64,000 bases of DNA from Sphingobacterium sp. N143 (GCF_030325625.1 NZ_JACAIS010000008.1:186001-250000); one strand, 5' to 3'; shown: positions 35,758 to 45,516, counted from the stretch's first letter. Numbers and translations are program-made. Notes: generated by a model from the sequence alone, not told the origin.

Positions 35758-36474
35758 TTACTTCTTTTTTCTTAGACTTTCACCTTTAAGTTCGATTCTG
35801 TAAGATCCATGGATCAGTCTATCGAGTATTGCGTCTGCAATTGTATCTTCACCGATTACATCATACCAACTGGCCACAGGTAGCTGACTGGCAATTATTG
35901 TCGAGGCTTTAGCGTGTCTATCTTCAATTATTTCCATCAGATCCAGCCTTTGCTGCTGGTCCAGATTTACCAGGCCAAAGTCATCGACAATAAGTAGGTC
36001 TGTTTTTGATATCCTGTCCATCAGCTTGTGCAGTGTACCTTCCAGGCGGGCCATTTTAGTCTTTAGGAGTAGTTTTTGCAGGTTAAAGTACAGGACTTTA
36101 TACCCTTGGGCACAAGCATGATGGCCCAATGCTGAAGAGAGGAAGCTCTTCCCACAGCCCGTAGCACCGCTGATGAGTATCGGATCTCCTTTTTTGATGT
36201 ACTCGCCGGTAGCCAGCGTAGTGATCAATCCCTTGTCCAAACCTCTGGTAGCGACCATGTTTATCTCCTCTATGGAAGCCTGATAGCGGAACCCGGCATT
36301 CTGTTTGAGGCGCTCAAACCTTTTTTCATCCCTTTCATCTGATTCTGCCTGCAGCAATAGGGACAGTCCTTCGAAAAGGGTGAGTTCTGTACTGCGACGG
36401 GTTTCATTCAATGCTTTCCAGTTACGCTCCATACCGTGTAAGCGTAACGCTCTCATCTGTGTTTCAATATTCAT
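35758..36474 (-). CDS. istB: IS21 ATP-binding helper protein
   Basis: 238 residues. Walker A appears as ISGATGCGKSFLSSALGHHA, Walker B as LLIVDDFG, and the AAA+ end as DAILDRLIHGSYRIELKGESLRKK. IstB is the DnaC-like AAA+ ATPase that assembles on target DNA and activates the IstA transposase. It lies 34 bases downstream of istA and appears intact. Confidence 0.96.
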   Translation of the reverse strand: MNIETQMRALRLHGMERNWKALNETRRSTELTLFEGLSLLLQAESDERDEKRFERLKQNAGFRYQASIEEINMVATRGLDKGLITTLATGEYIKKGDPILISGATGCGKSFLSSALGHHACAQGYKVLYFNLQKLLLKTKMARLEGTLHKLMDRISKTDLLIVDDFGLVNLDQQQRLDLMEIIEDRHAKASTIIASQLPVASWYDVIGEDTIADAILDRLIHGSYRIELKGESLRKKK

Positions 36475-36508
36475 CTTATTTTATTATTTGTTTATTTTAT
36501 TCTATTCA

Positions 36509-38131
36509 TCACTGTATTGCGGATCCATCGTTTGACTGATCAAACAGTGTCGGCTGGCTGCCTGCATAATACCCTCTTCCCCTGATATTGGCATGCTCTG
36601 GCAGGGAGCTTTTTACGGAAGTTTCCTGCTGACTGTTTGCTGTTCCATTTTCAAGTACATTCCTAAAGTAGTAGTAGGTATATAGCTTATTTTTTAGTAC
36701 GTAACTACATGCTTTGTCAAACTGTTCTGCCGGGAAGTCCCGTTTTAGCCTGAACAGTCCGTCACAGGTACGGAATAACTGCTCGGGATAATGCGCCCGC
36801 TCAAAGAGTATCTCCAGAAGTCTGGCGAACTCCGCAGAGTGTGCTTTTGCCCTTGTCAGGTACGTTTCATGCGAGCGGTTCTTATACGCCTGATGTTCGG
36901 ACTTTAAATGTGTCGCCAGAGTGGTGTACGCATTTTCCCTGTAACTGCGTATGTGCGAGGCAATCTGTTTGCCCCGACAATAGATCCAGAGCATATTGCG
37001 TGTGTAAATGATCTTTACCTTTGTTCCGATATAAGCGAAGGGTACGCTGTAATAGTGTTTATTGCGCTGCAGATAGATATGTCCGTTATCTCCAACTTTG
37101 AGTTCAGCGTAGCTCTTCAGCTCGAAGCGTTCTTTGGGAAGTTCGCCCAATGTTGATTTTTCGGAACTTAAGAACCGCTCTTCCCGGCAGTATGGCTTTT
37201 GCTGCATCCGGGTCTGGTTGTGCTTTAACATACAGACCTTTATAGCTTCATTGAGCGTATGGATATCAAAGAACTGCCTGTTTCTCAGTGGTGCAAAAAC
37301 ACGGGTATAGATCATTTTTACCTGATTTTCTACCAATGATTTGTCTTTTGGGCGGCCTGCACGTGCTGGAACCACAGCTGTGCCGTAGTGATTGGCAAAG
37401 TCTTCCATGGACTGGTTCAGGACCGGCTCATATTTATCGGCCTTGATGACCGCTGCTTTGAGATTGTCGGGGACAATGGCCTTTGGTACACCGCCAAGGG
37501 ACTCCAGGCAGCTGCTCAGTGCATAAAAAAAGTCGGGGGTCTGCTGAGATGGTACAGCGATGGCAAATGCATAGTCTGAAAAGGGCAGGCAGGCCACAAA
37601 GACCTCACAGGCGACCAGCTCCCCGGTGGATCTGTCAATATAATGGAGTTTTTTTCCGGAAAAGTCAATATATAGTTTATCACCGGCGGTATGTTCAATC
37701 ACCATGCTGCCCTTGCGCGAGATAAGCTGTTGCCTTAAATGATAGTTGAACTGTGGATAGCTATAACCCGTGGGATCACTTTCTATATATTCCTGCCAGA
37801 GCAACAGTTTGGTAACTCCGGTACGTTTAAGTTCTTTTTCATAATAGTCAAGACGGCTTTTTAGGTACTCAAACTTGTCTGCCTTGTAAGCAGGATTCCC
37901 TGCGTGGAACGACTTTTCCAACAGGGGATCCTCCTGTTTAAGAAGGTCTTCCGTATTGAAACCGCCGTCAGCCATCTTTTTAAGATAGGACTTCACCGTA
38001 TTCTTGCTCATACCAAGGATGCGGGCGATTGTTTTTATTCCGCTACCGCTCTGGTACAATCTGATTAATTGCTTTATCTGACTCATTCGTTTTGGTTTTC
38101 CAGCCATCAGTGATCCGAATTGTTTGATCAC
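36509..38131 (-). CDS. istA: IS21 transposase
   Basis: 540 residues. An N-terminal helix-turn-helix (MSQIKQLIRLYQSGSGIKTI followed by ARILGMSKNTVKSYL) precedes an rve/DDE integrase core (KLYIDFSGKKLHYIDRSTGE, VPDNLKAAVI, KSLVENQVKMIYTRVFAPLR) and a Mu-type C-terminal domain (YSVPFAYIGTKVKIIYTRN). The first codons could be trimmed to MAGKPKRM. It appears complete, so the element may still be mobile. Confidence 0.96.
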   Translation of the reverse strand: MIKQFGSLMAGKPKRMSQIKQLIRLYQSGSGIKTIARILGMSKNTVKSYLKKMADGGFNTEDLLKQEDPLLEKSFHAGNPAYKADKFEYLKSRLDYYEKELKRTGVTKLLLWQEYIESDPTGYSYPQFNYHLRQQLISRKGSMVIEHTAGDKLYIDFSGKKLHYIDRSTGELVACEVFVACLPFSDYAFAIAVPSQQTPDFFYALSSCLESLGGVPKAIVPDNLKAAVIKADKYEPVLNQSMEDFANHYGTAVVPARAGRPKDKSLVENQVKMIYTRVFAPLRNRQFFDIHTLNEAIKVCMLKHNQTRMQQKPYCREERFLSSEKSTLGELPKERFELKSYAELKVGDNGHIYLQRNKHYYSVPFAYIGTKVKIIYTRNMLWIYCRGKQIASHIRSYRENAYTTLATHLKSEHQAYKNRSHETYLTRAKAHSAEFARLLEILFERAHYPEQLFRTCDGLFRLKRDFPAEQFDKACSYVLKNKLYTYYYFRNVLENGTANSQQETSVKSSLPEHANIRGRGYYAGSQPTLFDQSNDGSAIQ

Positions 38132-38208
38132 TAAGTAACAAAAACTACTTGCTAAGGGGTCAGCACGCTCCAGCGCAATGAACTGAAAAATGAATTAGGG
38201 GGTCAACA

Positions 38209-38648
38209 TCAGCCAGTATGGCAGTTGAATAACAGCTTTAAACGAAATATGCATCCCTAAATCTAATTCAATTTTGAGGGGTCAGCTTGTTCAAGTATAT
38301 CCAGCCTTGCAGCGTAACCTCAAAAAGATCCCCGATCTACGCAATACCTTGAGCAGCGGAAATAAAAACCATTTTTACCTGCCAACATCAAAAAGTATCA
38401 TTCCACAAAATGCGCATAGCCGGCTTATAAAAATGTCTTGGGAGAACACTGTCTCAGCAAAGACCTGGTCTACCGACAAGAATAGTGATAGTATAGCCTC
38501 ATGTACAGAGGCGTTTGGCTCAAAATAATCTTTTGTTTTGTATTGAACCAATCTAAATATTGCTATCTTGGAGTATTGTTTGGAGAAATAAACATATATC
38601 AAAACAATAAATTACAGCAACAACATTAGGTAATGAAAAAATAATTTT
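38209..38648. other. Non-coding or decayed region right of the IS element
   Basis: A plus-strand open frame of 84 codons (38274-38528) resembles no family I know and begins within the possible second IS end; I do not call it a gene. From 38510 the sequence matches the region upstream of the paralogous lipoprotein at 54113 (starting GGCGTTTGGCTCAA at 53974), at the same 139-base distance from the start codon, so the lipoprotein promoter lies in 38510-38648. Confidence 0.5.
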
Positions 38649-39284
38649 ATGAAAACAACACGTAGGATTGCTTTATTTCTATTTTCTGCCGCCATTTTTA
38701 TCTATGGATGCAACAAAGATAACAGTATACCAGAGATACCAGAAAAAGTTATAGAAAAGCCCGAAGAGCCAGTCAAAGCCATTAGAGATACCTTTCTGTT
38801 TTTACGGAAAGATGTCATCGTTTTTAAAGCATATAGAGGGTCGCTCAAGGGCGGTGTTGATATATCTGCACAGGAAGGACCGGAAACTTTTTGGAATTCT
38901 ACCAAGCTGAGCAGTTATCAGTACGATACGCTGACCGTTACCAAAGACAGTACCTTCGAAAGACCCTATAAGTATGAAATCAATGATTTTAGGTTTGAGC
39001 AACGGAAAGACAGTGTTTTCCGGTGGAACCGCTATGCAAGATTTTGGGAATTTTATGGTATGCGAAAGAAAGATACAGTGGAGCAATATGTGCGTTTTTA
39101 TAGTTTTCAAAAGTTCACGCCGCCCTATTTGTATGCTGAAAATGGTCACAATTCGGGTGAAATATCGGATACATATTATTTCAATGACAATAAATACCTT
39201 TTTAAAAGCCCTGAAGATATGAAAAATGAGAACGATGAAGTCGCTTGGTACGGCATCAAATATATATACGTTAAAAAGAAATAG
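38649..39284 (+). CDS. Small lipoprotein of unknown family, copy 1
   Basis: 211 residues. A lipoprotein signal with Cys21 in FIYGCNKDN is followed by a proline/glutamate-rich linker (IPEIPEKVIEKPEEPVK) and a beta-rich body with many aromatic residues. There are no catalytic motifs. A paralogue at 54113-54748 differs at about 25 of 211 positions (88 percent identity by eye), and the 139 bases upstream are also conserved. I do not recognise the family. Confidence 0.85.
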   Translation: MKTTRRIALFLFSAAIFIYGCNKDNSIPEIPEKVIEKPEEPVKAIRDTFLFLRKDVIVFKAYRGSLKGGVDISAQEGPETFWNSTKLSSYQYDTLTVTKDSTFERPYKYEINDFRFEQRKDSVFRWNRYARFWEFYGMRKKDTVEQYVRFYSFQKFTPPYLYAENGHNSGEISDTYYFNDNKYLFKSPEDMKNENDEVAWYGIKYIYVKKK

Positions 39285-39328
39285 CCTGTGCTACTGGCTT
39301 TGCGACCTAATTGTTCGATAATTTTATT

Positions 39329-39359
39329 TTGGGCCAAATGTAATTATGGCTTGGCCCAA
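39329..39359. terminator. Hairpin after lipoprotein copy 1
   Basis: TTGGGCCAA (39329-39337) and TTGGCCCAA (39351-39359) form a perfect 9-base stem with a 13-base loop and no T-run. Confidence 0.45.
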
Positions 39360-39429
39360 AGCAGAAGAAGCTACGTCGCTCTAAATTTTCTCCGCGAATT
39401 TGGGAGCTAGCGATTTATAGGAAAACAAA

Positions 39430-39456
39430 GGGACCGACGTATGCCAACGCGGTCCC
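39430..39456 (-). terminator. Repeated hairpin terminator, copy 2, for the M16 gene
   Basis: Identical over 27 bases to 7136-7162, arms GGGACCG and CGGTCCC and the loop included. On the minus strand it follows the M16 peptidase stop (39504) by 47 bases and runs into TTTG-TTTT. Confidence 0.75.
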
Positions 39457-39503
39457 TAAAACAATACAATTATAAACTATTAAAACTATCTTTGCCGTTT
39501 GGA

Positions 39504-42443
39504 TTAGTATCCAAAGATTTCATTTAAGCTAAGCTTACTTATTTTACCAAGCGCTGTAATATTATCCTGATTCAGGTCCTTCTCCTCTCCTACAATGCAA
39601 TAGATATACGGCTTACGGCTTATATTATCGCTGTGAAATTGTTTAAGATCGCTGTATGTCAAGTGAGGAATCTTTTCAAAGATCATTTTTCTTGAATCTT
39701 CTGTCAGTCCACGGCGTTGTGCTGCCATATAGCTTGAAAGGATACCAGTCCCTGTGATACGTTCACTAGCCAGTGATTTTAACAAATTCGTACGCACGGA
39801 TTCCAAGCCTACAGCTGATTCTGGCAATTCATTCAAAAGCTCATTCATACCGCCTACAGCATCTTTAAACTTATCAGATTGCGTTCCTATATAAGCACCG
39901 ACCATGCCATGGTTTTCTTTCTTTTGTGGTTGTCCATAGTAGGCATAAGTCGTATAGGCCAGTGCTTTAGATTCCCGAAGTGTCTGGAATACAATACTGC
40001 CCATACCGCCTCCAAAGTATCCATTGAAAAATGTAACCGTCGGAAGTTGGTTTTTATCAAATAACCCTGAATTTCTGATCCAGAATACTTCAACCTGCTT
40101 CATACCATACTGTGCAAAAAAGACTTTGCTCTCATCAGTAGGCTTTTCTACAAATTTTACACCCTTTTCTATTGTTGCATAGGCCGTGTTATCGTTTTTT
40201 AGCGGTGTCAGATTTTTCACCAACTCATTTACAGGCTCCGGTCCATAATAGAGAATACGGTGTTTCGCATTCGCTAACTTATGCAATACCGCTACGAGGT
40301 CCGAAGCTTTTAATCCATCCAATTCTTGATCCGTATAGGTATAATTAAATGGGTTTTTGGCCCCATAACGAGCATATGCTTTTAGCCCCTCCATGATAGA
40401 AGCTTTGTTCTCCTTGGCATTGGTCCGGGATTTTTTAACACGTTCAATGAATGCGGTAAATGCCCGCTCATCCGCTACACAGTTATGCATCAGATCTTGC
40501 AACAGACCGACCGACTCCTTAAAATTACTCCCCAAACCGGAAATAGAGACACTGCTTTCTTCATTTCCAGAAGAAACTGAAAAGTCTGACGCCAGCTTAT
40601 AGAATGCTTTGCTAAACTCTTCACTGCTCCTACTCTTTGTACCTAAAAATTCCAGGTATCCGACGGCCAAGCCCAGTAACTTATTGTCCCAGCTACCAAA
40701 ATCATAATGATAAGTCAGGGAGAATAGTTCGTTATCTTTGTTTTGAACAGCTAATACATCCAAATCCTTCAGCTTTGACTTGGAAATCTCCTGATCAAAA
40801 TCTATCCATTTGGGGCTGATATTCTGCTCCGGCATTGCGTTGATCTGTTTCAAAAATGCAGACTCTACATTCCGATTGACCGTAATAGGCGTAATGGCTG
40901 GCTTGACTACTTTATCTACATTGGCATCCTGACCTTTTTCCTTGAAGACCGTCACATAATTGACGTCAGAAATATATTTATTCGCAAAGCGAACAATATC
41001 TTCTTTTGTAATCTTAGCTAAGCGGTCCGTATAAGCCAACTCTTTTGCCCAATCCAACTCCGCGTTGAAGCCCGACATAAGCTGTTCTGCGGTACTGGAG
41101 TAGTTTTCAAAGAGTTTAATCTGTGATTTTCTTTCATTATTGATGATAGATGTCAACAGGTCTGCAGAGAAATCTCCTTTTTTCAATTTCTCCAATTCCG
41201 CTAACAACAGTTTTTTGACATCTTCAAGGCTCTGGCCGGTGCCCGGGTTACCCTGAAGAATAAGCATCGAATAATCTTTTAGAATATAAGGAAATGCACC
41301 TGCTCCCAATAATTTCTGAGACTTAACAAGGTTTAGATCGATCAAACCCGCAGATCCATTGGTAAGTACATTAGCCATTAAATTGAGGATCTGCGCATCT
41401 GGATGTGCTGCCCCCGGGAAACGAAAACCCATTAAGACATATTCAGAAGCAGGGCCTTTGATCGTCCTTGAAATCGGATTTGTGATGGGCTGCTCTTTGC
41501 CAAAGGCGTATGCTGGCACAGGTTTGGATTTCATGCCTGAAAATGCCTTGTCAATGCGCTTAATCACATCGGTTGGATTAAAATCACCCGACATGATAAC
41601 GCCCATATTATTCGGAACATAATAGGTGTTGTAATATTCACGGATGGCTTTGAGCGATGGATTTTTAAGGTGCTCCACAGAGCCCAAAACGGTTTGCTTA
41701 CCATAGTTATTATTGGGAAACATGGCCGCAAAAATAGCTTCGATCGATTTTCTATTATCGTTATCTAAACTTATATTTTTTTCTTCGTAGACCGATTCAA
41801 GCTCTGTGTGGAATAATCGGAGGATGGGATTTCGGAATCGCTCCGCTTGTACGGTCAGATACTTATCGATCACATTGCTGGGGATATCTTCGACGTAGAC
41901 AGTTTGCTCAAATGAGGTAAATGCATTTGTACCCTTCGAGCCCATGCTGCTCATCAGTTTATCATATTCATTCGGAATAGCATATTTTGATGCCTCCCCT
42001 GATACACGGTCGATTTCTTTATAGATAGCAGTACGTTCATTCGCGTCGGTACTATGGTTGTATTTTTCATAGAGATTGTCAATCTCGTCCAGCAGCGGTT
42101 TTTCCTTGGACCAGTCCAAACTACCAAACTTGTCAGTTCCCTTAAAAAGCATGTGTTCCAGGTAATGTGCGAGCCCAGTATGATCTTTTGGATCTGTTTT
42201 GCTACCAGCCTTGGTTGCAATATAAGCCTGTATGCGAGGTTGCTTGTTATTTGGGCTTAAAATGACGGTCAATCCATTTTTCAATTTGTAAAACCGCGTT
42301 TGAACCGGGTCATTGGTCACGTATTTATAGGTATAGCCCCCCTCTGAGGTCTCTTTCCATTGGTATTTTCCGACCTGAGCCTGAATTCCGGTCGTAATAA
42401 ACAATAGCGATAGGAAAGCTACTGTTTTCATTTTTCTATTCAT
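39504..42443 (-). CDS. M16-family zinc metallopeptidase (insulinase/pitrilysin type)
   Basis: About 979 residues from the ATG at 42441-42443 (MNRKMKTVAF); an ATG four codons on is equally possible. A signal peptide (ending TGIQAQ) precedes the inverted zinc motif HYLEH at residues 93-97 in GLAHYLEHMLFKG, with the downstream glutamate in ESVYEEKN. A second, inactive M16 half (with YFGGGMGSIVFQTLRESKALAYT) completes the clam shell. Such periplasmic enzymes cut short peptides. It follows the SusC/SusD/TlpA locus on the same strand, which suggests it processes imported peptides. Confidence 0.95.
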   Translation of the reverse strand: MNRKMKTVAFLSLLFITTGIQAQVGKYQWKETSEGGYTYKYVTNDPVQTRFYKLKNGLTVILSPNNKQPRIQAYIATKAGSKTDPKDHTGLAHYLEHMLFKGTDKFGSLDWSKEKPLLDEIDNLYEKYNHSTDANERTAIYKEIDRVSGEASKYAIPNEYDKLMSSMGSKGTNAFTSFEQTVYVEDIPSNVIDKYLTVQAERFRNPILRLFHTELESVYEEKNISLDNDNRKSIEAIFAAMFPNNNYGKQTVLGSVEHLKNPSLKAIREYYNTYYVPNNMGVIMSGDFNPTDVIKRIDKAFSGMKSKPVPAYAFGKEQPITNPISRTIKGPASEYVLMGFRFPGAAHPDAQILNLMANVLTNGSAGLIDLNLVKSQKLLGAGAFPYILKDYSMLILQGNPGTGQSLEDVKKLLLAELEKLKKGDFSADLLTSIINNERKSQIKLFENYSSTAEQLMSGFNAELDWAKELAYTDRLAKITKEDIVRFANKYISDVNYVTVFKEKGQDANVDKVVKPAITPITVNRNVESAFLKQINAMPEQNISPKWIDFDQEISKSKLKDLDVLAVQNKDNELFSLTYHYDFGSWDNKLLGLAVGYLEFLGTKSRSSEEFSKAFYKLASDFSVSSGNEESSVSISGLGSNFKESVGLLQDLMHNCVADERAFTAFIERVKKSRTNAKENKASIMEGLKAYARYGAKNPFNYTYTDQELDGLKASDLVAVLHKLANAKHRILYYGPEPVNELVKNLTPLKNDNTAYATIEKGVKFVEKPTDESKVFFAQYGMKQVEVFWIRNSGLFDKNQLPTVTFFNGYFGGGMGSIVFQTLRESKALAYTTYAYYGQPQKKENHGMVGAYIGTQSDKFKDAVGGMNELLNELPESAVGLESVRTNLLKSLASERITGTGILSSYMAAQRRGLTEDSRKMIFEKIPHLTYSDLKQFHSDNISRKPYIYCIVGEEKDLNQDNITALGKISKLSLNEIFGY

Positions 42444-42697
42444 AAATAAACAATTTAGAGAACATAATCTTGACAATAGTTGGCAATAATATTTCCAACA
42501 ATATTAAAGTTTAACCAAACAATTATCAATATATCAGGTAAAAAACGATAAAATTTATAGAAATATTGATACTAGGCAATACATTATTCAGAAAATTCAT
42601 CATCATGTTATAGAAAAAAGGATTTTTTTCAGCTTTCTTCTCTCCTGTTTTGACATATACTGCTGAAAGGTTGGATATTGAGGCAATAATGCTGATT

Positions 42698-42727
42698 AAA
42701 AAAAGGAGCACCATATTCGGTGCTCCC
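42698..42727 (-). terminator. Terminator after the holin-like remnant
   Basis: Minus-strand stem GGAGCACC/GGTGCTCC followed by seven Ts. It resembles in place and form the terminator after the intact holin-like gene (54786-54817). Confidence 0.8.
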
Positions 42728-42735
42728 TTCATTTA

Positions 42736-42845
42736 CTAGACAGAGGGCAACCCATATCCCCGTCGATTCCACCGTCCGAGTAAGCGACTTGTTGCGAAGC
42801 TTACCAGTGTACCAAGGGCGGCTGTGAGGTACTATCGATTCCTAC
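42736..42845 (-). pseudogene. Decayed copy of the holin-like small membrane protein
   Basis: Leftward frame ending at TAG (42736-42738) encodes LTAALGTLVSFATSRLLGRW, then NRRGYGLPSV. The intact protein at 54834-55016 reads LTAALGTLVSFATSRLLSRW, then KPKRGK. Immediately upstream a TAG replaces the CAG (Gln) codon and homology is lost by about 42845. It is a 3' relic. Confidence 0.85.
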
Positions 42846-42907
42846 CGAAAATATTTGGCCTGATACAGCTCTTCAGCACTTGCCACAACATGAACTTATT
42901 CAACACG

Positions 42908-44050
42908 TTAATTTAAAAACTTAGCTAAATACTGTTCCAAAGCCGGACCACGAAGATTTCTGGCGACAATCTTTCCCGTCGGATCAATTAAGAAATTACG
43001 CGGGATAGACATAACTTTGTAAAGTCGTGCAGCTTCATTTTTCCAGCCTTTCAAGTCTGCCACCTGGGTCCAAGGCAAACCATCACTATGGATCGCATTT
43101 ATCCAGGCCTCCCGCTGACTGGCACCATCTAGGGAGACACCCAATACGGTGAAATTTTTATCCTTAAACTTATGATAGGCTTTTACAACCGTAGGATTTT
43201 CATTGCGGCAAGGGCCGCACCAAGAAGCCCAAAAATCCAATAGCACATATTGTCCCCGAAAGTCTGCGAGACTAACCATTTTCCCCACTGTGTCCGGCTG
43301 GCTAAAGTCTGGTGCGAGATTGCCAACAGCTAAGGTGTTCTGCTCCTGAATATAATTAGCCACTTGGGCTGCTGAAGGATAAGCTTTTACTTCGCTACTT
43401 AATTTTTTAAAGCTATCCACGTTTTGTGTAGCATCGAAATCCTTTTGCGCGATGCGTTGTAACATTGACCAACTCACATAAGAGGCTGGATTTTCAGTAA
43501 TAAATATCCGTGTCAATGAATCCTGGTAAGCATTCGTTCTATCAAACCAATTCACCAGTTTCTGTTGAAATTCAGTGCTTGAACGCTCCGCATTGTCAGC
43601 TTTATTAAACATCTTGTGCATCGGTTCTTGAAATGCTTCTACCCGTTTCGATACCGTTTGATTGTAGTGCTGAAAGTCTTTATTCACCTTTCCACCTTTA
43701 ATATTGGCTGTTTTCAGGCTATCGGTCCCCAATACAGTTATCGTTCCTTTCTCCAGGAATATTTCCTTTGTATCGGCATTTTTGAAACGAGGAAGCTTGT
43801 GCATACCCTGGTGATCCATTACAATCGCTAGGCGTTCTGGCTCATCCCGCACACCGGTAAACACGAAATGACCATTAGCGGATATCACACTGTCCACTAT
43901 TTTGGCATTTGTCCAACCATAATTTTGGACAAGGTATGCCATCGCCTTTGGATTAGTATTTTTTAACCTGATATCAACCTTGAACTTGAACTCCTGCCCG
44001 AAGGTGAGAACCGGAAGCAAGAATAATGCGATAATTTTTATAATTTTCAT
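42908..44050 (-). CDS. TlpA-like thiol:disulfide oxidoreductase with DUF4369-like domain
   Basis: 380 residues. A signal peptide (ending TFGQ) precedes a DUF4369-like beta domain (to about residue 120), a helical linker, and a thioredoxin fold with WASWCGPC (Cys278, Cys281). It follows the SusD gene by 44 bases on the same strand, so it is part of the SusC/SusD operon. The likely role is reducing disulfides in the imported substrate or in the uptake machinery. Confidence 0.93.
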   Translation of the reverse strand: MKIIKIIALFLLPVLTFGQEFKFKVDIRLKNTNPKAMAYLVQNYGWTNAKIVDSVISANGHFVFTGVRDEPERLAIVMDHQGMHKLPRFKNADTKEIFLEKGTITVLGTDSLKTANIKGGKVNKDFQHYNQTVSKRVEAFQEPMHKMFNKADNAERSSTEFQQKLVNWFDRTNAYQDSLTRIFITENPASYVSWSMLQRIAQKDFDATQNVDSFKKLSSEVKAYPSAAQVANYIQEQNTLAVGNLAPDFSQPDTVGKMVSLADFRGQYVLLDFWASWCGPCRNENPTVVKAYHKFKDKNFTVLGVSLDGASQREAWINAIHSDGLPWTQVADLKGWKNEAARLYKVMSIPRNFLIDPTGKIVARNLRGPALEQYLAKFLN

Positions 44051-44094
44051 GATGTAAAGATCTTTTTAATGTGTGTTATATGTTTATATAGATG

Positions 44095-45516
44095 TTATTG
44101 ACCATAGCCCGGATTAGGCGTTAAATTTGGATTTTGAAATAGATCCACGTTTGGAATAGGCCATAATGCCATATAAGATTTCCAATTACTTTGCTTCAAC
44201 GGACTGACATTTTGCATGACCTGATCAATCTGCTTGGTGCGTTTGAGATCAAAAAAGCGGTGTCCACTTTCCGTGAATAATTCGACACGCCGTTCCTGGG
44301 CGATTGCAACCATGATATCCCCTGTTTGGATTGCTGCTAGCCCCGCTCTCTTGCGCACTATATTCAGGTCATCCCAAGCGGTATTTTTGTTGCTATGCGC
44401 ACGCGCTTCAGCTCGGATGAGGTATTGTTCAGCCAAGCGCAAAGGCACAGTCAATTCAGCATCATTCACGGGGGAACTATATTTACTGGGTAGATGGTAA
44501 ATTGTTTCAGGCCGTGTTGCGGAAGCTTCTGCCTTGACCGTACGTACCCAGCTGTTCAAGCGCTCATCAGCAGGCTCAAAACTAGCATACAATTGGTCTG
44601 TTATTACGCCAAAAATATTAAATGTACCTGGCGTCTGGTTACCGGTTAGCACCGCTGGCATGCCATTATTAAAGGCCTTAAAATAGGCATTCGTTTTGGG
44701 TTCACCATTTGCCAAAGACCATATCGTCTCTTTGCTTCCCGCCAAAAACACTTTATTTAAGGACTCTAAGGCATAATTGGCATCCTGAATAACTTCCGTT
44801 GCTTCGTTTTCGGCCTCCTGCCACTGCCCAGCATAAAGGTATGCCCGGGCCAGAAGCGCTTTCGCAGCCGCCTTATTGGGCCGTACACGCTTGGTACTCG
44901 AATTTCCCGAACCATCCCTGTACCCATCGCTAAGGAGGTTTTTGGCCAACTTTAGATCCGCAATAATCTGCTTAAAGACCAATTCTTCGGACGATCGAGA
45001 CAGGCGATTGTTGACTCTGTAGTCACTTGCCACTGCGAGGGGCACTCCTCCATAAAAGTTAACTAAATGATAATATAAGAATGCCCGCATAAAGTAACAC
45101 TCACCAAGCCATTGTTCCTTAAACTGAAGATTCGCGGACGTCGATTGTATACCTTCCAGTGCAGCATTGGCGATGTATATCTTTCCGTAGAAATCGTTCC
45201 AGAATGGGCTATTTTCGGGCTGAATATTATTTTTATAAAAAACATCAAAATTATTACCGGGTACCAAATTTAGGAGTTCATCAGTAAACATCCCGCTCAC
45301 CATGACCATATCCGAAAAAGTAGGCCCAGAGAAGGCACCGGCGGTTGTGGTTGAAACAAAGATACCATTGACGACACTAGCGACCAACTTATCTGACTGG
45401 TAGAGACTTTCAGAAGGGATCACACTCAGGGGCAATGGGGTATTGTCAAGGTATTTATCACAACTATTCAAAGCAAGCATGAAAGCAAGAATAAGTATAT
45501 TAAATCGTTTTTTCAT
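44095..45516 (-). CDS. SusD/RagB-family lipoprotein
   Basis: 473 residues. The lipoprotein signal ends LNSCDKYLDNTPLP (Cys19), followed by the SusD TPR region (WLGECYFMRAFLYYHLVNFYGGVPLAV) and the C-terminal motif RLAEQYLIRAEARAHSNKNT...RRVELFTESGHRFFDLKRT. It is the surface lid of the transporter encoded 9 bases upstream. It ends NPNLTPNPGYGQ, a normal family end. Confidence 0.95.
   Translation of the reverse strand: MKKRFNILILAFMLALNSCDKYLDNTPLPLSVIPSESLYQSDKLVASVVNGIFVSTTTAGAFSGPTFSDMVMVSGMFTDELLNLVPGNNFDVFYKNNIQPENSPFWNDFYGKIYIANAALEGIQSTSANLQFKEQWLGECYFMRAFLYYHLVNFYGGVPLAVASDYRVNNRLSRSSEELVFKQIIADLKLAKNLLSDGYRDGSGNSSTKRVRPNKAAAKALLARAYLYAGQWQEAENEATEVIQDANYALESLNKVFLAGSKETIWSLANGEPKTNAYFKAFNNGMPAVLTGNQTPGTFNIFGVITDQLYASFEPADERLNSWVRTVKAEASATRPETIYHLPSKYSSPVNDAELTVPLRLAEQYLIRAEARAHSNKNTAWDDLNIVRKRAGLAAIQTGDIMVAIAQERRVELFTESGHRFFDLKRTKQIDQVMQNVSPLKQSNWKSYMALWPIPNVDLFQNPNLTPNPGYGQ

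Larger units (their letters stand above)
35685..38208. mobile_element. IS21-family insertion sequence
   Basis: About 2.5 kb holding istA and istB, both leftward. Matching ends are TGTTGACCCC at 35685-35694 and its complement at 38199-38208 (12 bases if the flanking GA/TC is included). Inner repeats of TGACCCCT follow on both sides (35709-35720 region; 38155-38163 region), the multiple-terminal-repeat plan of IS21. No clear target duplication was found, and a further end-like GAGGGGTCAGC occurs outside at 38277-38287, so the exact boundary is uncertain. Confidence 0.85.

Noticed and set aside
38274..38528. 84-codon open frame right of the IS element
   Set aside because: No family resemblance, begins within a possible IS end, and its 3' end overlaps the conserved upstream region of the lipoprotein.
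42526..42732. 68-codon hydrophobic leftward frame
   Set aside because: Its start lies inside the terminator hairpin at 42698-42727 and it has no homologue-like motif; most likely chance in AT-rich sequence.
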